Assembly (NCBI GenBank): GCA_930367215.1
Contig: OV884059.1
Span: 231,507,803 to 231,571,802 of the forward strand
Source of the DNA: Pollenia angustigena
Taxonomy: Eukaryota > Arthropoda > Insecta > Diptera > Polleniidae
DNA: 64,000 bases
Direction: 5' to 3'
The notes beneath the pieces are model-generated. The model did no database searches. It worked only from the letters and a program-made list of their open reading frames with translations, and was not told the DNA's origin. Positions 31,701 to 43,700 of the stretch are shown here, one piece after another. Made by a program: the position numbers and the translations under genes. The stretch's first letter is position 1. Each line of letters opens with the position of its first letter.

Positions 31701-34700
31701 TATCGTTAATATTTGACCTCAGAACATAAAATTCAATATGCAGTGTCCTGAATGAATGCTTTATATCTCAGAAACCACAAAAAATTCCGCGAAACTGATT
31801 TTGGATTCAAAAAGGGGGTATTTAAAATATATATACCCCATACCTAACTCAATTTTTTCAAAAATGGTCGGTAGGTCAAACCAATTCTAAGCTGAAGATA
31901 TGTATCTAGACTTCTTTTACAGCTGAGCCACAGCGTAGGATCGACAGAGGATCATCCTTCCCCAAATTTTCTTTTAAGATTTTCACAAACGCTTCAAAAG
32001 TCAGTTCTTGTAGACCTATCAAAACTATTTTTGGTTGACCATGTCTTCAACACTATCAGAATGGAGAATCATACTATGTAGCTCAATAAAACGTTTTTTC
32101 GATCTATTGTGTTTGAAATTTACAAGCTTTGTGCATCAAAGGAAATTAATTGTAGATAAACAATATATTTCATTATTCTCTGAACACTCAAATATTTCAT
32201 TTAGAGCTAATGCTACAGCGTGAACTATTCTGCATCTGTTTATTCCATAATTTTATTTTCGAATAATGTTCGAAGACTGTTAGCTAGCGAAATAGCGTCA
32301 GAAAATGCAGAAGTGGCTTTGCTTATGGATTTTGTGGTCTCTTCTTCATTAAAAATCAGCAGCAAATTCTGCTGCAGGTCCATACCAAGCGTTCAATGCG
32401 TTTATGCATCAGTCCAAAAAGTTAGAGTAACTTTATAGTAAATTTTGAAATTTTTAACCATTTTTGTTGCCGCCTGCTTTTTTTGTTGTGCACACAAATA
32501 AGTTTTCAAAGGTGCAATTGCATCATCCGCTTTACAATTACTGTTGTCTTTTTGACGTTTAAGGTTATTGTGATTTCTTATGTGTGTGGTCAGCTTTACT
32601 TCCCAAAAAACCAAAACGATTTAGAAAGAACTTGTAGCAAGTTTACTAGCATTAGCCTTAAGCTTAGAAAAGTGTTGTGATTACTATTATAAAAGGCTTA
32701 TAAACAATTATTTAATAATGAAAACTGATCCCTTGCGAAAATATTACTTGTATATAATATAATGTAAGCTAAGAAGTCTAATGTTAGAACAAGCTTACAG
32801 AAAAATACTTTTCTAAACTAAAATAAATTTGATTACATACTTTACGAGAATTCTGTTTAAATTTATATGGCATACTAGCTGGCCCGGCAAACGTTGTTTT
32901 GCCATATAACTTATTTCTTTCAGATTTTACAGTGTCCGCATGCCAAATTTTAAGAAAACCGCTTGATAAATTAAGAAGATAATAAAAATTATAGACTTTA
33001 GTTTTTTCCAGATGTTACACTTTTTGCCCGCCAAATTTCAAGAAAATCAGTTGATTAGTTAAAAAGATGTCGAGCCCTAACCGCGAAAAAAACGTAAGCG
33101 CCAAAAACAAAATTTTAGAGGACAGAGTTTTTTTTATTTTATTTAATATACATTTTGTATGGAATTTGTCGCTTACGATAAAATTGTTCTTGCTATAAAA
33201 TCGTAACGGTACCTTATATAACCATGACATTTTAGGAGATGATGCTAGTGCTGCCAATCGAAAATGATGTCGGTTACGTTATTTTCGCAGTTAGGGCTCG
33301 ATATAGGGAGGGAGAGCTTTTACTCCTCTTGCCCTATTTCATGCCCTTTCTCTTTCAGATGTTACAGTGTCTGCATGCCAAATTTTAAGAAAACCGGTTG
33401 ATTAGTTAAGAAGATTAAGGGAAGGGAGCTTTTACCCCTCCTGCTTCACGCCCTAAATAATAAAAGCGCCCAGCTGTAACACTATTTGGCTGTGAAATTT
33501 CAAAAAGATATTGGGAGGGGGAGCTTTTACCCTTCTTGCCCTATTTAACATCCTATTGCCTGTTTCCTTTCAGATGTTACAGTGTCTGCATGCCAAATTT
33601 TAAGAAAACCCGCTCATTAGTTTAAAAGATATAGGGTAGGGGTACTTTTACCGCTATTGCCCTATCTCACGCCCTAAATAATAAAAATTTGAGGCTATAG
33701 TTCTTTCGAGATGTTGCACTATTTTCCTGCAAAATTTCAAGAAAATCGGTCGATTTGTTAAGCAGATATAGGGAGAGGCAGCTTTTACTCCTCTTGCCCT
33801 ATTTCACGCCCTATTCCCTATTTTCTTTCAGGTGTTACAGTGCCTGCATGCCAAATTTTAAGAAAACAGGTCGATTAGCTAAGAAGATATAGGGAGGGGG
33901 GGGGGGCTTATGCCCTATTTTGCGCCCTCTAGCGATATAAAATATACTCTACGACCTATTCTCATACCTAACAAAAACACATAAAAAATTTCATAAAAAT
34001 CAGTCAAGCCGTTTCGAAGGAGTTAAAAATGGAGGGGATTTTGTTGATATTTGTATGGGAATATATAGGAAAATCTAAATGCCATATCTCCGGAACCACT
34101 GGGCCGATTTCATGCGAACTTTACATAAACCATTTACAGACTATCCCCAACGTACCCCAACGTTTTTGTTGAAATCGGTCTACCCGTTTTCGCAGTTAGT
34201 GGTGACATCAGAGTGTACACTTCTTTTTATGTATATAAGATTTACAAAAAGTTTTTTACTTATATAATATTAAATTGCTTTTTTAACAATTCGTCAGCTC
34301 AGAATTGGTTTGGCGCATATGCCAAAAAGTCGGAGTGGAGAAAAACGAGAAAGAAGATTTACATGAAGATTTCTCAAATTGTACCCGATAGAATTTTTTT
34401 ATATTTTTACCACTGCTTCCGGTATATGTTTTAAAGAAAAATGCAAATTTTTGCGCACTTTCATGAATAAAGTTAGAATTTAATAGTATTTTTTCTGAAA
34501 ATGAAAAATATTGTTTTGTGCCGCATACGCCACTTTTCTAAAAAAATTTAAAAAAGTGGCTTTTTGTGCTGCATACGTATACTTATTGCTGTGTATTGAG
34601 TAACTTATTGTTTAGATGAATTTCTTTTTATAATTTTTTTTTTTTTTTTATTTTACTTTACAAAAACAGAAAAAACAGTTCTACTGTTATGAAAAGTTAC

Positions 34701-37700
34701 ATAAAAAGCCACAAATTAAACAACTTAAATAATGCAAAAGTAAAAAGAAAATTTAAAACTTAATATTGAGTAAATTTTTATAATAAGCTTTATCAACACG
34801 TGGAAGAAATATAAGCAAGTCTTTCATGTGTCTATTTTTATCGCTGGAAATAAATGATGGTTTCGATATTTTCAAAACATTCCTCAACAAATTCTCAGGA
34901 GTTTTCAAACAATTTTTTGATGCAGACTTAACCAAAATTGCATTTTTATGGTAGAAGTTTTATAATATATACATAAATCTTTATTTTAACTGTATAGAAG
35001 TACTTTAATTTTAGCAAAAGGGACTTTTCGAAAGTCCATTTTATTTGCTTCCATCGAGTATGTGCGAAAATTTTCCGGAAGCATTTCCATAACTTTAAGT
35101 TTTGTTTTATTATTTGGCATCGTTTAAAGCAAATTTAGTAAATGAAGAGGACTATGAATTTCAATATTCTTTAAGTACCGGTCAATAACATCATGGACAC
35201 AGTCCACTTCTTGAATTAAAGAATGTTCTGGTTCTGAAGACTTTTTACTACGGCATCAATATTATTTTGTTTAAAGAAAATTTTGATTGCGGTTGCGTTA
35301 ATTTGATTTTTATTTTGAAGTACGCAAGAATCGCTCCAATATGTCAAAGTTTTAATTAGTGGATAATCTTTAATTAATTCATTTAAAATTTTAATTAAAG
35401 CACTAGCAATATCGTTACCACTCCGACCGCTATGAGCTTCCGTCAAAAAGGCACAAAAAGTAAAAGTTGGTATATATGACATAATAATGGTTGCTGTAAG
35501 ATTAAACATATTTAATTTTCGTTTGTACTAAAATTTTGAAGCATTTCCCTTAGGTAGGCTAAAAACACAAATAATAGCAAACCGTACACTTGGTTGGGTT
35601 CATTATAAAACAATTTTTCACAAATTTATTTTCTTGACATTTTACTTTGCTTTTGCTTTAACTATTTTTTTTCTTACGGCAATGCAGCAAAGCAACAGTA
35701 AAATTTATTTTGTACGTTTTTGTATGAAGAATTTGCTGCAATCGCCAAACAGTGGCTTGTAGAGCAAAACAAAACTTAAAAAATTTTGAAACAGTTGATA
35801 TGCAGCAAAATTAATGCTTTATATCTCTGAAACCACAAACAATTTCGCTAAACTGGTTTTGGATTCAAAAAGGGGGTATTCAAAATATATATACCCCATA
35901 CCTAACTCAATTTTTTTTTTAATGGTCGGTAGGACAAACCAATTCTGAGCTGACGAATTGTGCACTGCTTAAAACACTTCACTCTTCGAACCAAACACAA
36001 CGACTGAAAACTTGAACTAATAATACAAAATTAAGGCACGCGTCATATAACGGGACAGCATTCTCAAAAACACTTACAAAACTATAGCAAGAAAAAGTCA
36101 TTTGCAATCATATTTATTGTCATGTTGTAGAAAATCTCTAATGATAAGCTTGTTCTACAACTCATTTATATTTTTTTCTATGTTTTGATCTGTTGGGTTG
36201 TGATTTGTATGCACACAGTCCCATTCACAAGTGACAAGACGTCGAGCACGCACAAGTCACAAGAACAAATCACTAAGCTGGCCACAAGCTTAAGCTTAAA
36301 GTTGTAGGTAAATAAAGTGTGTTTTAAGAAATTTGGCACATTCATAATACTATGAAAAACACTAAACGGTTGCGCAACAGTTACGTCTTATGAATGTGAA
36401 ACTTTGATACCTATTATTATTATAAACATTGAAATTTTTTCCCCTCTTTCCTATTGTTTTAAGTTTTCTGTACACTAAAGATATAAAATACTGTTTTGTT
36501 GTTTTAATGCTTTTGACCAATTTGAACTTTTCTTTATTGTTTAAAACAGTTTCAATAATTTTATGTTTTGTGTTAAATATCAAGGTAATTAATTCTGTGC
36601 TTTTCGACAGTGACTAAATTATGACAAGATAATTTTTAGAAAAATAATAAATTTCTTCAAAAAAATAATTTAATGAAAATTAAATTAATTGAACTTTAGC
36701 CTGATTAAAATATCGAAAATTTGGATTGAAAAAAATTTTTTATTTACATTTTCTAGTCATTTAAATTATAATCAGCCTTTTAAGGGTTGTCGTTGTCGTA
36801 GTAGTAGATTAAAGAACACAGGTTATGTGTTACTTTAATCAATAACATTCTTATTCATCACATAATTTTTATTTATTTTAACTACATCCTTATTTGCTAA
36901 CCTGTAACACCTTATAAGAATATTGGTCCTTTAAGTATATGGATCGACTCAGAATCACTTTTTGAGTCGATCTAACGATGTCCGTCCGGTTGGCTGTCCA
37001 TGTAAACCATTTACGCAAAGTACAAGTCACAATTTTGGAGATAATTTGAGGAAATTTGGAACATATTGGCACAAATACCAAGCCTATTATGGGTCGAATC
37101 GATCAGTAATTTCACATATGTTGGTATTTAAATTAAATTTGGTCCAAACATATTTATTGCAATCAAAATCGTGTAACCAAATTTTATTGGAATAGGTTCA
37201 TATTTGACCACAGCTCCAATACAGCTACTACTCCTGAAAATAGCTTTTAATGCCATAACTTCCTTATTAATGTTGGTATTAACATAAAAATTGGCGATAA
37301 TAACTTTTATGATAGCTACTATTTATTTATTTATTATTTCAGTCTATAGATTAAAAATCCTTACAGACATAAGTGCTAAAATTAGAGTACAATAAATAAA
37401 GAGTTATTTGATTAATCTATATATAAATCGGCAAAGGAAAAACAGTAAAAACACTTTCCTTCTCTGTATGTCAACCGATTTGAACAAAATATACACAATT
37501 TGAAAGACATTTACTCACAGAAGTGCACAATATATAGATTTGAATAAAATCTGTTCAATATTTTCCGAGTTATAAACCTGCAAATAATATTAAACCACCT
37601 GGTCCATTTTGATAAAATGGACTACTCCATGGACTGGTCCGATGTAATACAAGTATGGACCAAGTCATTGTTAAAAAGTGTTTGTAGTGAGACGACATGT

Positions 37701-40700
37701 CTTCGTTTTTAATGACGTGCTTTCGTTTTTAAACGACTTAAAAACTAATCCTCTTGAGTATACCATGGAGTAGTTTTAAAACAACTCCTTTGTAGTCCAA
37801 AGCTGGGTTATATGGTCCTGCCCTAGTACATCGTGATGTAAAATAGACCATGTTTTTTCCATACGTTTGGGTTACTTTTGGACTAGTCCTGTACCCATGT
37901 TCTGTAACTTTAGTGCAGTGATAACCACTCCATAGGCTCGCGAGTAAGTCAATAATCGTAGTTTTCACACAGGCACGGTCGGCAATTCACATGTATACAA
38001 CAACTTTGTTCGTTTCAAAACATCAGGCTATCATCAGTCTCTGCGACCGCACCCAAGTACATAATATCTTTGTGTGCGTGCGTTCGGGGCTTGGTTAGTT
38101 CGGGGCTTGGTTATCACTGCTTTAGTAAGATCTTTTTGCATCGAAAAGATGTGAAACAAAATATTCCATCGTTTCTCGAAAAGTGGGAAAACGTCTTTAC
38201 GTTATAAATGTCAAAATATTGCATTCGAAACCGATGTGATATTGCAGACGTTCAGAACGCCAGTAACACATCGTTGACGGCGACTAAAATTTACCAAAAA
38301 TTTAACATTTTTCAACGACTGCGGCGAAAATACAACCGTCGGCTATACCAAATTGTGTAAAGAGCGGCTTTAATGTTTGTTGTTTGCAAACGAGCTTGGA
38401 AGACATTCGTATATTTTATTTAAATTTTAAAAGCAAAATAATAAAACAATGAAAAATGTGGCAAAAACAAAATATTATTATTCTTTGCATTTTGCATTTT
38501 TAATTGTTTTTTAGTGTTAAAATTTTTTCTCGCCCCATTTTTTTTCGGGAGCTTATTTGACGGTTCAAAGCGGGAACTTATCTCACCAAAATGTTACAGA
38601 CACACTTTTTCTGTAAATTGGCGAGTAATTTCCTTACGTGACAGCTTGTACTCGCCAAAAAAGTTGCAGACACAGTTAAGTGAGAAAAACAGCTGTTTTT
38701 TTTTTCAATTTATGGCATTTTTGTTTCATTTCACACATTCCAATCGAAAACTTTCTCGACGCGAGAGTTACAGAACATTGGCACTGGTCCCTTGTGGGCT
38801 ACACTTTACAGGCGTGCTTGGATTGGTCTTATTATTTGCAGTGAAGCGTTCAAATTTGGTACTAACATATATGCAAAACAAAAAATTTTAAAAATGGTAT
38901 GAAATGGGAATTTAGCACATTATAACGTAAAAAAATTGTTAAAAATAATGTTAAAAAATGTTGTTTTTTTTTTCAATTATCAAATAATAAAAATAGGGTT
39001 TTCGATTATTCTACATTTTTTCAGAAACAGGTTTTCGAATTTTGACCATTAGGCGAACACTAGTCTATATATAAATCGTCAAAGGCAAAACAGTTAAGAA
39101 CACTTTCCTACTCTGTATGTCAATATACTTTTACGCCCATTTTTTTCAAATTACCTAAAATCAGAATACGGCTCGATTTGACAAATTTTTCTTTCAAATG
39201 TTCGTATTAATCCATTTTATGTTTTCATCGAAAGAAAAATTTACCACGCCTACTTTTACGCCCACTTTTTCTATTAAGCGCCATAACTTGAGAATGGCTT
39301 GACCAATTTGGACGATTTTTTCTTTAAAATGATTGCCATGGTCCAACTTAGGTTTTTACGGAAAGAAAATTTTGCTTTTTTCGATTTACCTAAAATCAAA
39401 AAACCTCTCCATCGATTTCACTAATTTTTCTTTTAAATGTTCGTAATAATCCATTTTAAGTTTTCATCGAAAGAAAAATTTACCACGCCTACTTTTACGT
39501 CCACTTTTTCTATTAAGCGCATAACTTGAGAACGGCTTGACCGATTTGGACGATATTTTCTAAAAAATCATCGCCATGGCACGAGACAGAAAATATTGTG
39601 TTTTTTTTTTGTCTTTTTCTTCGAAAGCGGCCCTTTTTGCATTTTTTGTTTTGATTACGCAATTCGTGTTGATAGTAGCGGCCTGTTTTTACACATTGCC
39701 ACTTCACCACCAAAAAACATTTTCTTTCTCTTTCTTCGAAAGCTGCCCTCGCAAATGATTTGGGCATTTTTCATACGTCACTTTTTTCATCTCTGTATGC
39801 TTTGTGGCCATGGTTCAACTTAGATTTATACGAAAAGAAAATTTTGCCCCGCTCACTTTTTTCGAATCACCTAAAATCAGAAAACGGCTCCATCGATTTG
39901 ACAAATTTTTCTTTCAAATGTTCGTATTAACCCATTTTAAGTTTTCATCGAAAGAAAAATTTTACCACGCCTACTTTTACGCCCACTTCTTCTTTTAAGC
40001 GCATAACTTGAGAACGGCTTGACCGATTTGGACGATTCTTTCTATAAAAGCATCGCCATGGTCCAACTTAGGATTTTACAGAAAGATAATTTTGCCTCGC
40101 CCACTTTTTTCGATTTACCTAAAATCAGAAAACGGCTCCATCGATTTGACTAATTTTTCTTTCAAATGTTCGTATCTTTTCAACGGATTTAAAAAATCGA
40201 ACGCAAACATTTTTCCTAATTTGAACAGGACAACGTCTGTCGGGTCAGCTAGTATGTACATAAAAATCATGAACTTTAAGGTGCAGATTACTGAGTGAAT
40301 GAGAACCCATAAGAAGAAAAATGTTGGTACTTTGATTAATTTTCGTTAATATTGGACTAAGAAACACGGATTAAACATGCAATGTCCTCAGTGGATGACA
40401 ATCTATAAAGGAGACTTTTTGAACCTTTTTTGTTTTTCAATTGATATTTTTTATATTGAACTCACAAAATTAAATCAACTCACGTAGAAGATAAAGTATG
40501 AACCGGAGGTTGGTCCCTCGCCAAATCGATCTACTAAGACGGAAAAAAATAAATGCCCGAAACATAAAAATTCATAGATACTTAGATGAACTATGTTTTC
40601 TTCATATTAACAGAAAAAATTTAAAAGAAAAATAAAAGGAACTGTTTCTGTACAGATTCAATGCTATTGATATATGTACTAAAGTCATGCCCATACAATT

Positions 40701-43700
40701 GATCCATATTCCAGAATAGGCCGTGAAGTACTCCATTAGCTTTATTAACCATCAATGAAATGTGATTAAAAATTTTTACATCATCAGCATACACAGAAAA
40801 AATTATTGCCGAATTATTTTCAAACAAACGCTTGTTTGAAAATTTTTTTAATTTCTACAAATTTTTTTTACTGATTCAATTAAAATTTTTGTTTGATTTT
40901 TATTTAACCAACAAAAATGTTGACAACCATTCAAAAATGTAATACACGCGTTATTGGTTTCAAGTTTTCATAATTTTGTATGAAATATTTAACGCTTTTT
41001 AATGTTGTCGTCTTTTTGCATTTTTTATTTGATCGTAACCAACACTTCCTAATGTGAAATATAAGAACTACAACAAAAAACACATACAGTCTATTTTTGG
41101 ACACTTTAAAAAAGTACAACAGTAAGAAAGATGAAGAGGTTTGAAGTAAAAAAAAAAACAAAAAAAATAGCAGGTAAAAAAACGTTTCACTCTTTTTAAA
41201 CAGCAGAAACAACAACAACATTATAAGAAACAAAATAAATTTTTGGTTGGTTTCAAAGTTGGTTAAAAAAATCCAAAATCCCGTATTCAATTTTTTCAAA
41301 CTGTTTGCTTAAATACATCAAATACAAAAATATAATGATGACGAAAAACATATCGAGTCGGTCTGTCGCCGTTTTTGGGTTACATTTCTTCTTCATTAGC
41401 AAAGGAAAGGATACAGCAACAGTGAGTGATGACGAAAAACATGGTGTGTATAAAAAAAGACTTCGTTCAAAAATTATTCTAACAAAAAAATGTGTCTCAA
41501 AGCCAGCCGGCCGCTCTGCTCTCTCTGCCATCATCTTCTAATACAGTGCCAGCTTGTGTGCGCATCATTGCTTGTGCAAAAACCTTTTTTTTTAATTTTG
41601 AAATTTGGTATATGAATTTCAGTAAACTTTTTGTTTGATTCAGTTAAATTATTTGTTTGAAAAAATCAGTGTTTTTTTTTTCAATAAACAAAATGCAAAT
41701 AAATTGTTTGAATATGCGAATTTGTTTATAGGACCGATTTCAGACAAAAAATTGTTTGATCCTACAAATTTTTTGTTTGAATTGAAAAAATAATTTTTTC
41801 TGTGTACATGAGTATGTTGGAGTGCTGAACAACGGATGGCAGATCATTAATAAATAATGTGAATAAAACGGAACAAAGACTATATCATTGAGACACACCA
41901 GAGAGATAAGATTTAAGTGAGCGTATGTCATGACAAAATGGTGTCCTGTTAGGTCCAATATAAACAATAGGAACCATATAAGCCCCCAGCCTTAAATCTC
42001 ATAAATTAATACATACATATAACTAAAAAATATTCGGCACAAAGAAGTTTTATATGAATCTTAACCTTATAACATAATTGTGTTAAGGCGGGTCTTTGAT
42101 TGTCAATTGGTCACAAATAGGGAACAATTTCTTACTTGTTTTTTTATGAGATTTACTCAATGTTTTCAATGATAACTGTTACTATTTCATAATTTATTTT
42201 ATGTGTGCTTCCACTCATTACAAAATTTTAAATTTATGGTAAGAGGGATCATTAAAAATATAATAATTAAAAAATTTGGCCCAACTGGGTTGTGGAACTC
42301 GTAGCACTTACTTGTGAGCCTTTAAACTACTTTGTGGCAAAGCACTTCGACAACTAAAGCTTGCACTTTTTTATTAACATACATATATGTACCTATTTTA
42401 GAAAATTTTATATACCAGAAACTTTCTATGAACGATGTGGTAAAAATGATCAAAAGTAATGTGGTTGACTTAAAAGAGTGTCAGTTCTCAAAGACTTAAG
42501 AACACCCTTAATTGGGTCCCCGGATACGGGGACATACAGGGAAACTGCATGGCGGATTGTAGGTGTTTCGCTTCCAAGCCAGTAAGCAACTTATAGCGAC
42601 CAAGTTTCACCTTATTGCCAGTCAGAGGTGGCACGATGAAACTACCTGTGGGAAAACCATGAAAATCTGGCCCATCATAGATGGAAAAAGGGCAAGGCGG
42701 GCATTACAGCTGTCCAGACATCACCTTAGGAACCTAATTGCGGTTTAAACTGGTCACTGGCCCATCGAGAGACACGCCCAAAGGCTGGGGCTCCCTTAAT
42801 GACTAATGAAGAAGTTGCAACGACGAGGAGGACGAAGAGTCAAAGGAACATCTTCACTGTAATTGTCCGGTATTTGGAGATTTAAGACTTGAAATGTTTG
42901 GTCGAAGAGCCCTTGGGGACAAAACTTGTCTCTCTGATGTTAATTTAAACAGGATCTACTCCTTTGTTGAATCGACTGGGTGGCTGCGAGGGAACACTAG
43001 CAGCCAGATAACATAGCACCCATGGGAGACGGTGTGACATGGTAGCACAACGGGAACTAATTAATTTACCCACGTGAGCTGTGCTTGATCACGGCTGCTA
43101 ATGGTACCTAACCTAACCTGTTATGCGAAAAAAGTAATCACCCCTATCGTGAATAACAAGTGGAATTTTTATTCCCATGAAATTTTAATTCCCCTCGAAG
43201 GGAAAAAAGCAATCGTGAATCTCATGTGAAAAAATTTTCACGCTATCAGTTCCAGTGAATGTAAAAAAAAGAAGAAAGATTAAGAAAATTTAAAATCAAT
43301 GAAATTTTTGTTAAAAAATATACAAGTATATGTTTTAAAGAAAAGATAAAATAATAACGCAAAATACATATTTAGTATTGGAGGGATAGTTTGGTTACAA
43401 CGTTAGTTTTTTGCACTTTTTAAATTTAATGTAGTAAAATATTTTCCAAAATTCTGCCACCAAGTCAATCGAATGCTTTACAAATCCGCAAGCAATCGAC
43501 CTGTTGTTTTGCATTTTGTTGAGCAATATATCGGTTTATAACTTTTTAACTTTATTAACCCTTAATATTCGATTTATAGGAGGAGCTTCTGTGTTCTGTT
43601 CCCTAGCAAAAATAAAGTGAGAAAATCTAAGGGAAATGTGAACAAATTACGAGGGAAAAAATGTTTCACGATAAGGGGAATTTTTTCCCGTGAACATTTT

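Larger units (their letters stand above)
37577..38841. mobile_element. MITE with CCTGCAAATAAT ends, family P, copy 1 (split)
   Basis: CCTGCAAATAATATTAAACC at the left and GGTCTTATTATTTGCAG at the right are inverted. The body has GGACTAGTCC-type words and matches the complete copies at 49855-50278 and 53879-54233. It is split at 37891-38784 by another element, after which the right half resumes with TGGTCCCTTGTGG. Confidence 0.75.

Noticed and set aside
38514..38891. 125-residue open frame
   Set aside because: It is entirely inside the GTACCCATG repeat and its host MITE; sibling copies are interrupted.
39513..39823. Overlapping frames rich in Phe and Lys/Arg on both strands
   Set aside because: They follow the 240-bp tandem units of the dispersed repeat; similar frames recur with the units at 46310-47640.
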